Shown here: positions 1 through 7,325 of the stretch, in pieces
How the letters are laid out: each line of letters starts with the position of its first letter
Numbering within the stretch: the first letter of the stretch is position 1
Source of the DNA: Paracoccus fontiphilus
GTDB lineage: Bacteria; Pseudomonadota; Alphaproteobacteria; Rhodobacterales; Rhodobacteraceae
Reading direction: 5' to 3'
DNA length: 64,000 bases
NCBI RefSeq assembly: GCF_017356265.1
Contig: NZ_JAFNAW010000010.1
Coordinates: 1 to 64,000, forward strand
The notes under the pieces: model-generated
What the model saw: the letters and a program-made list of their open reading frames with translations, nothing else
Told to the model about the DNA's origin: nothing
Databases searched by the model: none
Program-made: the position numbers and the translations under genes

Positions 1-86
1 CTCACCGCGTCGGGGAAGGGTCACATGGGTCAAATCTCAATGGAAATTATGTGCCTGCCTGGGTCACTTCTAGGTGGAAATCAACA
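1..86. mobile_element. Right terminus of an IS21-family-like insertion sequence (partial)
   Basis: Two 21-bp direct repeats lie 34 bp apart at 27-47 and 61-81, sharing gggtca at one end and tggaaat at the other, with a third partial gggtcac at 18-24. Read on the minus strand the outermost repeat lies just inside a terminus beginning TGTTGATTTCC. Multiple imperfect terminal repeats of this sort and a TG...CA end are typical of IS21-family elements. Homology to the phage capsid remnant stops exactly where this terminus begins, near base 86, so the IS appears inserted in the capsid gene. The transposase genes would lie left of the window. Confidence 0.55.
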
Positions 87-808
87 CCCCGAGGTCGTCG
101 TTGACCAGCACCTGCCGCGTGATGCCGATCTTCTTGGCCCAGGTCTCGATCCTGTAGGCCTCGCGCGCCTCGGCCATGGTCCCGGCCTTGATCTCGCCCG
201 CCTCGTTCAGCTTCTCCAGCAGCGGGGCTTCCCCGAGCATGATCTTGTTCACCGAGCGGAAGTCCCGTGCCGAGGTCTGGCGACCGAGGCGGCGGATGCC
301 GGAAGGGGCGGCCTAGTAGGCATCCCGCAACACGCGGCCCACGGTGTTGCCGAGGATGATCGGGAAGTCAGACGTGGTGTGCAGGGCACGGGTCACCAGG
401 CTGGCGGGCGACAGCGCCATCGTGGACTCGCCGCGCAGGGTCAGCAGGTCCTTGGCCATGTCCACCGGCGTGGCATAGGCATAACGGCGGGCGGGTTCGC
501 TCAGGTTGTGGCGTGGGTTGATGCGCGCATAGAGGGCCTCGCCCATCTGACGGGCGCGCAGGGCCGGGTCGTCGTGGCTCTCTCTCATCTCGACGCGCAC
601 CTGTTCGGTGCGGATCGTGGGCGCGCTGCGGGTCGCCAGCGCCTCGAAGGCGGCGCAACGGGCGGTGTCGGCATCGGCGGCAGCGTCGATCTGGACGTCG
701 ATCCAGGACTGGTCCAGCCCGGCGATGCGGGCGATGCGGGCGATGCGGGCGATGCGGGCGATGCGGGCGGATCTCGGTGTTGATCGCGGCGCGGGTCTTG
801 ATCTGCTC
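87..808 (-). pseudogene. Decayed prohead protease/major capsid fusion gene of an old prophage
   Basis: The broken minus-strand frame recalls phage proteins annotated as prohead protease/major capsid fusions, with pieces such as EQIKTRAAINTEIR, IAGLDQSWID, ALHTTSDFPIILGN and ITRQVLVNDDLG. Three lesions are visible. The frame changes across a 9-bp tandem repeat at 722-770. An in-frame TAG at 313-315 follows LRDAY, and the same frame then continues with AAPSGIRRLG. Coding ends abruptly after NDDLG at an IS terminus. The remnant begins on top of the ribH stop codon. It is not of the same lineage as the HK97-type capsid in the 17.6-28.4 kb element. Certainly non-functional; the exact family is from memory of similar proteins. 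Confidence 0.75.
722..770. repeat. Five tandem copies of GCGATGCGG (9 bp)
   Basis: Five perfect 9-bp units run from 722 to 766, followed by a partial unit gcgg. The repeat lies in the decayed capsid gene between the segments encoding INTEIR and IAGLDQSW, which are in different frames. Because the unit is a multiple of three, copy number alone cannot shift the frame; a separate small indel at the repeat edge must have done so. Confidence 0.9.
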
Positions 809-1280
809 ACATCGAGGCATATCGACGTTTCAGTGCAATCAGGTGCAGCGCTGCGGCCGCCGCGCCGCCGCCCTTGTTCTGACCCTCGGGGTCCGCTCGA
901 ACCTCGGCCTGGGCGATGGTCTCGACCGTCAGGATGCCGTTGCCGATGCAGTGGCCCTGCAGCCCCAGCAGCGTCAGCCCGCGAGAGCTGTCGTTGCAGA
1001 CCGTGTCGTAGTGCGTCGTCTCGCCCCGGACCACGCAGCCAAGCGCCACATAGCCGTCGTAAAGATCGCGGCTGGCCGCCAGCGCGATGGCCGTCGGGAT
1101 TTCCAGCGCGCCCGGCACCTCGACCAGGTCCGCGTCGCCGCCTGCGGATTGGGTGACGGCGCGGGCCCCGGCGACCAGCCCTTCGGCGATCTGGCGGTAG
1201 TAGGGCGACACCACGATCAGCAGGCGCGCGCCTTCGATGCGGGGAACGGGCAGTTGGTGATGTTCGGTGATGGCGGCCAT
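807..1280 (-). CDS. ribH: 6,7-dimethyl-8-ribityllumazine synthase
   Basis: Condenses 5-amino-6-ribitylamino-uracil with 3,4-dihydroxybutanone 4-phosphate in the penultimate step of riboflavin synthesis. The 157-residue product has the family landmarks: SPYYRQIAEGL near residue 25, EVPGALEIPTAI at 54-65, the GCVVRGETTHYD block with catalytic His at 90, and NKGGGAAAAAL at 135-145. I chose the ATG at 1280 because it follows the ribBA stop by 4 bases; the longer frame would run into ribBA. It is last in the ubiD-ubiX-ribBA-ribH operon. Its end (RRYASM) coincides with the start of a phage remnant, so a few native C-terminal residues may have been replaced. Confidence 0.93.
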   Translation of the reverse strand: MAAITEHHQLPVPRIEGARLLIVVSPYYRQIAEGLVAGARAVTQSAGGDADLVEVPGALEIPTAIALAASRDLYDGYVALGCVVRGETTHYDTVCNDSSRGLTLLGLQGHCIGNGILTVETIAQAEVRADPEGQNKGGGAAAAALHLIALKRRYASM

Positions 1281-1284
1281 GTGC

Positions 1285-2403
1285 CTATTCCTTCGGTATC
1301 GGACGCGTGGAATGGATCGAGAGCCCGTAGGCATCAAGACCGATCACCCGCACGGGCGCCGAATTGGTCAGCAGCACCAGTTCCGACAGCCCCAGGCTGG
1401 ACAGGATCTGCGCCCCCAATCCGTATTGCCGCAGGACGTGGGAGGACACCTCGTCCTGGCGGGGCAGGCGTGGGGCGATGTCGCGGAACAGCACGACCAC
1501 GCCCCGGCCCTCGTCGGCGATGATGCGCATCGCCTGGCCCAGGGTGCCCGCGTTTTCCCGCCCGATGCCAAGCAAGTCGTGCAGCGGATCCAGAACGTGC
1601 ATCCGCACCGGGACGGGGCCGGGGGCTGTCAGGTCGCCCTTGGTCAGAGCGATATGTTCGGCGCCCGTGGTCTCGTCGGCGAAAAGGCGCATGGTCCAGT
1701 CGCCGCCATGGACGGACTGGACGGCCATCCGGCCGCGTTCGGCGATCAGGTTGTCGTGGCGGCGACGATAGGCGATCAGGTCGCTGATGGTGCCGATCTT
1801 CAACCCGTGCTTCCGGGCGAAGGCCACCAGATCCGGCAGGCGCGCCATGGTGCCGTCGTCGTTCATGATCTCGCAGATCACGCCCGAGGGGTTCAGCCCC
1901 GCCAGCCGCGCCACGTCCACCGCGGCCTCGGTATGGCCCGCGCGGACCAGCACGCCGCCGTCGCGGGCGCGCAAGGGAAAGATGTGGCCCGGCGTCGCGA
2001 TGTCGGCCGCGCCCTTGGCCGCGTCGATGGCCACCGCTACGGTATGCGCCCGGTCCTGCGCCGAGATGCCGGTGGTCACGCCCTCGCGCGCCTCGATCGA
2101 CATGGTGAAGGCGGTCTCGTGGCGGCTGGAGTTCTTGGGGGACAGCAGCGGCAGGCCCAACGCGTCGATGCGGGCGCCGGTCAGCGACAGGCAGATCAGC
2201 CCGCGGCCATGGGTGGCCATGAAGTTGATGACGGCGGGCGTGGCCATCTGGGCGGGGATGACCAGGTCGCCCTCGTTCTCGCGGTCCTCGTGGTCGACCA
2301 GGATGAACATGCGGCCGTTGCGGGCCTCGTCGATGATGTCCTCGGTGGGGGAAATCGCGCCGGACCAGATGCGGTCAACGGGCTCCGGGGGGTTATCGGC
2401 CAT
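1285..2403 (-). CDS. ribB: 3,4-dihydroxy-2-butanone 4-phosphate synthase with degenerate GTP cyclohydrolase II domain
   Basis: Makes dihydroxybutanone phosphate from ribulose 5-phosphate for riboflavin synthesis. The 372-residue protein has an intact DHBP synthase domain, with DHEDRENEGDLV at residues 37-48 and RAGHTEAAVD at 154-163. The C-terminal half (about 215-372) is RibA-like in length and layout, but the three zinc-binding cysteines and surrounding motif are absent: the corresponding strand reads VPVRMHVLDPLHDLLG. The protein is therefore probably a RibB with an inactive RibA-like domain, a type known in alphaproteobacteria, and a separate GTP cyclohydrolase II should exist elsewhere. 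Its start overlaps the 3' end of ubiX by 11 bp, implying translational coupling. Confidence 0.92.
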   Translation of the reverse strand: MADNPPEPVDRIWSGAISPTEDIIDEARNGRMFILVDHEDRENEGDLVIPAQMATPAVINFMATHGRGLICLSLTGARIDALGLPLLSPKNSSRHETAFTMSIEAREGVTTGISAQDRAHTVAVAIDAAKGAADIATPGHIFPLRARDGGVLVRAGHTEAAVDVARLAGLNPSGVICEIMNDDGTMARLPDLVAFARKHGLKIGTISDLIAYRRRHDNLIAERGRMAVQSVHGGDWTMRLFADETTGAEHIALTKGDLTAPGPVPVRMHVLDPLHDLLGIGRENAGTLGQAMRIIADEGRGVVVLFRDIAPRLPRQDEVSSHVLRQYGLGAQILSSLGLSELVLLTNSAPVRVIGLDAYGLSIHSTRPIPKE

Positions 2404-2992
2404 TCCGCCGCTCCTTCAACGAACTGCTGGCGGGCAAGGGAACCCAGGCCCGTGCCAGCGGCGGGGCGAGGTGCAGAAGATCGACGGCGCGGGCCGCGAT
2501 CTGTGCGGTGGCGTCGGCAAGGCTTTCCGGGCGCAGGTAGAAGGCGGGGACCGGCGGCAGGATGATCGCCCCCATCTCGGTCGCCGCCTGCATGTTGCGC
2601 AGATGGGCCAGGGTCAGCGGCGCCTCTCGGGCCAGAAGGACCACGGGGCGGCGTTCCTTGAGCTGCACCCCGGCGGCACGGGTCAGAAGGTTGTCGTCCA
2701 AGCCATGCGCGATGGCGGCAAGGCTGCGCATGGAACAGGGCGCGACGATCATGCCGGCGACCGGGCTGGACCCCGACGCGATGCTGGCGCCCAGATCGCC
2801 CAGCGGATGCACCCGCGCGGCCATCGCGCGCAGCCGGTCCGCGGCGTCCGGGCCAGCTTCCTCGGCCAGGGTGCGTTCCGCCATGGCCGACAGGACCAGG
2901 TCCACCGCCGCACCGGCGCGATGAAGCGCCGCCGCGCAATCCAGCGCAAGAACCGCCCCCGAGGCGCCGGATACGCCCAGAACCACCCTCAT
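2393..2992 (-). CDS. ubiX: Flavin prenyltransferase UbiX
   Basis: Transfers a dimethylallyl group to FMN, making prenyl-FMN, the cofactor of UbiD decarboxylase. The 199-residue product begins with the FMN-binding GVSGASG loop and has the family core VAPCSMRSLAAIAHGL with DDNLLTRAA, and REAPLTLAHLRNM. Length matches the family (about 190). ATGA overlaps the ubiD stop by 4 bp (2989-2992), and the next gene ribBA starts inside its 3' end. The enzyme that modifies FMN is thus co-translated with flavin synthesis genes on one side and the enzyme that uses the product on the other. Confidence 0.94.
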   Translation of the reverse strand: MRVVLGVSGASGAVLALDCAAALHRAGAAVDLVLSAMAERTLAEEAGPDAADRLRAMAARVHPLGDLGASIASGSSPVAGMIVAPCSMRSLAAIAHGLDDNLLTRAAGVQLKERRPVVLLAREAPLTLAHLRNMQAATEMGAIILPPVPAFYLRPESLADATAQIAARAVDLLHLAPPLARAWVPLPASSSLKERRNGR

Positions 2993-4479
2993 GCCATGAT
3001 CCCGGCCAGCAGCGCCTCGGCCCGCGCGGCATGGGCGGGATCAAGCGCCATGACCTGCCCCCAGTCGCGCGCGGTTTCCGTGCCGATCTTGGTGGTGGCG
3101 TCCAGGCCGATCTTGCCCGCCAAACCTTCCAGCGGGGATGCGAAATCCAGGTAGTCCATCGGCGTGCGGTCGATGACCATCACGTCCCGCGCGGGGTCCA
3201 TGCGCGTGGCAAGCGCCCAGGCGATGTCGTCCCAGTTGCGGATGTCCATGTCGCCATCCACCACGACCACGATCTTGGTATAGGAAAACTGCGGCAGCAT
3301 CCCCCACAGCGCCATCATCACCCGTCGCGCCTGGCCGGGATAGCGCTTGTCGATGCGGACCACCGCCATGCGATAGGAACAGGCGGCGGGCGGCAGCCAC
3401 AGGTCGCGCACCTCGGGGATCTGGGCGCGGATCACCGGCAGGGCCAGGTCGTTGAACACCTCTCCGATCACGGAGGGCTCGTCGGGCGGTCGGCCGGTGA
3501 CGGTGGACAGATACAGCGGATCGCGGCGGCAGGTGATCGCGGAAACGCGCATGACCGGAAAGGGCTCGACCGCGTTGTAATAGCCGGTGTGATCGCCGAA
3601 GGGGCCCTCGGGCGCGGTCTCGCCGGGGTGGACCCAGCCTTCGACCACGATCTCGGCCCGGGCGGGGACCATCAGCGGCACCGTGCGGGCCGCGACCAGT
3701 TCGGTCCGCTGGCCGCGCAGCACGCCGGAGAAGCCCAGCTCGGACACGGTTTCCGGCAGCGGCAGGGCAGCGGCCAGAAGCAGCGCCGGATCGGCGCCAA
3801 GCGCGATGGCGACCGGCATCGGCTGGCCCGCGCGCATCCAGGTCCGGTGGTGCGCCGCGCCGCCGCGATGGGCCAGCCAGCGCAGGATCAGCCGGTCCGG
3901 CCCCAGCACCTGCGCGCGATAGACGCCAAGGTTGTAGTCGCCCAGATCCTCGGACCCCTGCGGGCGGGTCAGCACCACCGGCCAGGTGATCAGCGGCCCG
4001 CCGTCGCCCGGCCAGGGCGTCTGCACGGGCAGCGCGTCCAGTCCCGGCAGGCCGTCCCCCTGCACGGGGGCGTTGCGCAGGATCGTGGGCCGCGCCGACA
4101 GGGCCGCGCGCAGCATCGGCCAGCGGGACCAGGCGTCGCGCATCCCGCGCGGCGGCGTCGGGCTGCGCAGGCTGGCCAGCAGTTCGCCGAAGGCGGGGAT
4201 CTGGTCGGGCAGAAGCCCCAGCCCCGCCGCCACCCGGTCGCGCGTGCCGAACAGGTTGCCGATCACCGGCAGGGTGGGCCCGTCATGTGCATCGAAGCGC
4301 AGGATCGGCCCTTGGCGGCGCAGGGCGGCCAGTTGCACGGCGGTCATCTCGTGGCGCAGGGACACGGGCGCGCCGATCCGCGCCAGATCGCCGCGCGCCT
4401 CGGCATGGGCCAGGAAGGCCCGCAGATCGGGAAACAAGGGAAGGCTGCGGGGGGGAGGCGGGGACAGGGTCATGGACAT
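2989..4479 (-). CDS. ubiD: 3-octaprenyl-4-hydroxybenzoate carboxy-lyase UbiD
   Basis: prFMN-dependent decarboxylase of polyprenyl-hydroxybenzoate in ubiquinone synthesis. From the ATG at 4479 the product is 496 residues, essentially the length of E. coli UbiD. The conserved central block EGPFGDHTGYYN, the GEVFNDLALPVIRAQIPEV segment and the C-terminal IGLDATTKIGTE are present. An upstream in-frame extension exists but would run through the divergent ubiT gene, so it is rejected; a second ATG lies two codons in (4473). It heads the operon with ubiX, ribB and ribH and diverges from ubiT across an FNR-like site. Confidence 0.94.
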   Translation of the reverse strand: MSMTLSPPPPRSLPLFPDLRAFLAHAEARGDLARIGAPVSLRHEMTAVQLAALRRQGPILRFDAHDGPTLPVIGNLFGTRDRVAAGLGLLPDQIPAFGELLASLRSPTPPRGMRDAWSRWPMLRAALSARPTILRNAPVQGDGLPGLDALPVQTPWPGDGGPLITWPVVLTRPQGSEDLGDYNLGVYRAQVLGPDRLILRWLAHRGGAAHHRTWMRAGQPMPVAIALGADPALLLAAALPLPETVSELGFSGVLRGQRTELVAARTVPLMVPARAEIVVEGWVHPGETAPEGPFGDHTGYYNAVEPFPVMRVSAITCRRDPLYLSTVTGRPPDEPSVIGEVFNDLALPVIRAQIPEVRDLWLPPAACSYRMAVVRIDKRYPGQARRVMMALWGMLPQFSYTKIVVVVDGDMDIRNWDDIAWALATRMDPARDVMVIDRTPMDYLDFASPLEGLAGKIGLDATTKIGTETARDWGQVMALDPAHAARAEALLAGIMA

Positions 4480-4509
4480 GTCGTCTAGCGCGGGGCAGGG
4501 GCGTCCTGC

Positions 4510-4523
4510 TTGACGATAGTCAA
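4510..4523. promoter_or_regulatory. FNR/CRP-type site between ubiD and ubiT
   Basis: TTGACGATAGTCAA is a perfect 5-4-5 palindrome of the FNR-family form TTGA(C/T)-N4-(G/A)TCAA. Its centre is about 42 bp upstream of the ubiT ATG and 37 bp upstream of the ubiD ATG. Being symmetric, it could act on both. In Paracoccus such sites are bound by FnrP- or Nnr-type regulators; which one binds here cannot be read from the sequence. Confidence 0.75.
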
Positions 4524-4558
4524 GGAGAGCCCTGATTTTCCCCGCTAACCCGGCAGGC

Positions 4559-5086
4559 ATGACCTTGGCCCCACCCCTTCCCGCCATGCTGCGGCGCCTG
4601 CCCGCGCCGCCCTTGTCCCCCGCCCTTGCCGGCCGGGCGCTGAGCGCCCTGCTGCGCCGCATTGCCCGAAGGAACCCGGCGATCCTGTCGCGCCTCGGCC
4701 CTCATGGCGCGGCGCGCTTTCTGATCGACGTGACCGACGCGCCCCTTCTGCTGCTGATGGAGCCGCAGGCGCAGCGCATGACCGCGCACCGGCGCAGCGC
4801 CGCCCCCGTGCCCGGCCATGATGCGGCGATCCGGGGACGGCTGGCGGCCTTCCTGGCCATGCTGCACGGGTCCGAGGATGGCGATGCGCTGTTCTTTTCG
4901 GGCGAACTGGCGATCGCGGGCGATACCTCGGCCGTTCTGGCGCTGCGCAACGCCTTGGACGATGCCGAACTGGACCTGACCGCGGAACTGGAGGCGCTGG
5001 CCCGCCCGCCGCTGGACGTCTGGCTGCGGCGGATGATGGCGGCCGCCGCCCGCCGCAGCGGCTATGTGCTTTCCCGAGAGGTGTGA
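4559..5086 (+). CDS. ubiT: UbiT, SCP2-domain ubiquinone biosynthesis accessory factor
   Basis: SCP2-like lipid-binding factor required for the O2-independent ubiquinone pathway. The 175-residue protein has a short basic N-terminus, then the sterol-carrier fold with RFLIDVTDAPLLLLME near residue 53 and ALFFSGELAIAGDTSAVLALRNAL around 109-132, closely matching UbiT proteins. Assignment is strengthened by the order ubiT-ubiU-ubiV: ubiU follows 3 bases after the stop. An alternative ATG lies at 4586. With a class II FNR promoter the transcript would begin very close to the 4559 ATG, so either leaderless translation or the downstream start is possible. Confidence 0.88.
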   Translation: MTLAPPLPAMLRRLPAPPLSPALAGRALSALLRRIARRNPAILSRLGPHGAARFLIDVTDAPLLLLMEPQAQRMTAHRRSAAPVPGHDAAIRGRLAAFLAMLHGSEDGDALFFSGELAIAGDTSAVLALRNALDDAELDLTAELEALARPPLDVWLRRMMAAAARRSGYVLSREV

Positions 5087-5089
5087 GGA

Positions 5090-6088
5090 ATGATGGAACT
5101 GGTCTGCCCGGCGGGCACGCCCGCGGCCCTGCGGGCGGCGGTGGATGCGGGGGCGCACACCGTCTATTGCGGCTTTGCCGACGAAACCAATGCCCGCAAC
5201 TTTCCGGGGCTGAACTTCTCGCGCCCCGAGATGGCCGAGGGCGTGGCCTATGCCAAGGCCCGCGGCGCGCGGGTCCTGGTTGCCATCAACACCTTTCCCC
5301 GCGCGGGCGAACAGGCGCTGTGGCACCGCGCGGTGGCCGATGCGCATGGGGCGGGCGCGCACGCGGTGATCCTGGCCGATCCGGGCCTGATCGCCCATGC
5401 GGCGGACACGCATCCGGACCTGCGGCTGCACCTCTCGGTCCAGGCCGCCGCCGCCAACCCCGACGCGATCAACTTCTATGCCGAAAGCTTCGGCATCCGC
5501 CGCGTGGTGCTGCCCCGCGTCCTGACGGTCGAGGAGATCACCGCCATCAACCGCGAGATCGACATCGAAACCGAGGTTTTCGTCTTTGGCGGCCTTTGCG
5601 TCATGGCCGAGGGACGCTGTTCGCTGTCGTCCTGGGCCACGGGCCTGTCGCCCAACATGAACGGCGTCTGCTCGCCCGCAAGCCATGTCGTCTATGACGA
5701 GGTGGCGGGCCAGAACGAGGCGCGGCTTGGCGGGCTCTTGATCCACCGCACGCCGAAAGGGGCGCCGGTGCCCTATCCCACGCTCTGCAAGGGCTGCTTC
5801 ACCGCGCCCGCCACGGACACCGGCCCGGCCCAGACCGGGCACATCTTCGAAGACCCCGTCAGCCTGGACGCCACCGAACTGATCCCCCGCCTGCAAAGGG
5901 CCGGGGTGACGGCCCTGAAGATCGAAGGTCGGCAGCGGTCCCGCGCCTATGTGGCCCAAGTGGTCCGCGCCTTCCGCGCCGCCGTCGAGGCCGCCGAGGC
6001 AGGCGCCCCCATGCCCGCCGGGCTGCTGGCGAAACTGACCGAGGGCCAGTCCGCCACCACCGGCGCCTATGCCAAGACCTGGAGGTAA
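5090..6088 (+). CDS. ubiU: UbiU, 4Fe-4S U32-family ubiquinone hydroxylation protein
   Basis: Peptidase-U32-family protein that with UbiV hydroxylates the ubiquinone ring without oxygen. The four cluster cysteines are at 170, 177, 194 and 233 of the 332-residue product (GGLCVMAEGRC, GVCSPA, TLCKGC), exactly the spacing of the E. coli UbiU ligands. Two adjacent ATGs (5090 and 5093) are possible; starting at the second brings the cysteine numbering into register with E. coli (169, 176, 193, 232). It sits 3 bases after ubiT and 3 bases before ubiV. The U32 label does not imply protease activity. Confidence 0.93.
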   Translation: MMELVCPAGTPAALRAAVDAGAHTVYCGFADETNARNFPGLNFSRPEMAEGVAYAKARGARVLVAINTFPRAGEQALWHRAVADAHGAGAHAVILADPGLIAHAADTHPDLRLHLSVQAAAANPDAINFYAESFGIRRVVLPRVLTVEEITAINREIDIETEVFVFGGLCVMAEGRCSLSSWATGLSPNMNGVCSPASHVVYDEVAGQNEARLGGLLIHRTPKGAPVPYPTLCKGCFTAPATDTGPAQTGHIFEDPVSLDATELIPRLQRAGVTALKIEGRQRSRAYVAQVVRAFRAAVEAAEAGAPMPAGLLAKLTEGQSATTGAYAKTWR

Positions 6089-6091
6089 GCC

Positions 6092-6982
6092 ATGGACCTG
6101 ACCATCGGCCCCGTCGCCTTCTTCTGGACCGCCGAGACGGTGCGCGGCTTCTACCGCGACCTTGCCGCCAGCCCCGCCCGGCGGGTGGTGATCGGCGAAT
6201 GGGTGTGTTCCAAGCGCCTGCCGTTCTGGCAGGACGAAATCCCCGGCGCGGTCGAGGTCCTGTCGGCTGCGGGCAAGGAGGTGGCGCTGTCCACGCTGGC
6301 CCTTGTGACGCTGCGCCGCGAGCGTCGCCAGACCGCCGACCTGTTCGAGGCCGGGCTTCCCGTCGAGATCGCCGACCTGGGCGCGTTGCGATACCTTCCC
6401 GAAGGCGTGCCGTTCCAGGTCGGTCCGACGGTGAATGTCTACAACGAGGGCACGCTGGAATGGCTTGCACGCAAGGGAGCCACGCGGGTCTGCCTGCCGC
6501 CGGAACTGCCCTTGGCATCGGTCGCCGTGCTGGCGCGGGCGGGCCGGGCGGCGGGTGTCGCGATCGAGGTCTGGGGCCATGGCCGTGCGCCGCTGGCGAT
6601 CTCGGGGCGGTGCTATCACGCCCGGTTGCACGACCGCGCCAAGGACAGCTGCCAGTTCGTCTGCGGCGACGATCCCGATGGGCGCGACGTGGAAACGCTG
6701 GACGGCCGGGCCTTCCTGACGGTGAACGGCGTGCAGACGCTGGGCCATGCGCATACCACCGTCGCGGGACAGGTCGCGGATCTGGCCGAGGCCGGCGTCA
6801 GCGCCCTCCGGCTGTCCCCCCAGGCAAGCGGCTTTCCCGGCCTGGTCCGGCTTTACGACAAGATGGCGCGGCAGGACATCACCGCGGGCGATGCCCTCGC
6901 CCGCCTGCAGGCCCTGATGCCCGGCGCATCCCTGGCGAACGGCTTCCTGGCCGCCGCCCCCGGCCTGCGCCCGGTTGGGTGA
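6092..6982 (+). CDS. ubiV: UbiV, 4Fe-4S U32-family ubiquinone hydroxylation protein
   Basis: Partner of UbiU in O2-independent hydroxylation. The 296-residue protein has Cys39 (GEWVCSKR) and Cys174, 187 and 191 (SGRCYHARLHDRAKDSC then QFVC). The 13- and 4-residue spacings equal those of E. coli UbiV (180, 193, 197), so the 4Fe-4S site is intact. A good ribosome site (ggaggtaagcc) precedes the ATG. It is the last gene of the ubiTUV operon; no strong terminator is seen in the following 160 bp. Confidence 0.93.
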   Translation: MDLTIGPVAFFWTAETVRGFYRDLAASPARRVVIGEWVCSKRLPFWQDEIPGAVEVLSAAGKEVALSTLALVTLRRERRQTADLFEAGLPVEIADLGALRYLPEGVPFQVGPTVNVYNEGTLEWLARKGATRVCLPPELPLASVAVLARAGRAAGVAIEVWGHGRAPLAISGRCYHARLHDRAKDSCQFVCGDDPDGRDVETLDGRAFLTVNGVQTLGHAHTTVAGQVADLAEAGVSALRLSPQASGFPGLVRLYDKMARQDITAGDALARLQALMPGASLANGFLAAAPGLRPVG

Positions 6983-7146
6983 TCCGGCAGACCGGCGCTG
7001 GCGGTCACGTCAAGCCGCCACGCCCCAAGGAGACGGGATCAGCAGAAGGGCTGCGGGCATCGCTGCCTTGCAGCCGTGCCGGATGCGGGCCGGTCCCGGT
7101 TCTGAAGCAGGCGCGTCAAGGCTTGCTGCACGCCTCCGGCCTGCCG

Positions 7147-7224
7147 CTAGAAGACACCCAGCACATACAGGATGACGATGACAATGACCGGCACGCCCAG
7201 CCACCACGCTACAAGACCCTTCAT
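7147..7224 (-). CDS. 25-residue single-pass membrane microprotein
   Basis: A short frame starts at ATG 7224 behind a good ribosome site (caggag, 6-base gap) and ends at TAG 7147. The product begins MKGLVAWWLGVPV and continues as a run of Val, Ile and Leu to YVLGVF at the C-terminus, so nearly the whole chain is one transmembrane helix. It stands alone, convergent to ubiV and divergent from waaA, in an otherwise empty 340-bp gap (6983-7325). The function is unknown. The strong ribosome site and hydrophobic bias argue for a real gene. Confidence 0.6.
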   Translation of the reverse strand: MKGLVAWWLGVPVIVIVILYVLGVF

Positions 7225-7325
7225 GAGAAACTCCTGACTCCATGCGGTTGTAGAGCCAACGTCATCTCGTGCCTCGGGTTCCGCCGGGCTTCAGGCCCTG
7301 TGGCACATCCGCTATAGCGGTTCGC

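Noticed and set aside
722..770. CRISPR array
   Set aside because: The 9-bp and 14-bp (52656-52733) arrays are pure tandem repeats without spacers, and no cas gene is in the window.
4520..6754. 744-codon open frame on the minus strand
   Set aside because: It is antisense to ubiT, ubiU and ubiV, which have exact family motifs and cluster cysteines; the antisense product is Gly/Arg/His-rich filler typical of GC-rich shadow frames.
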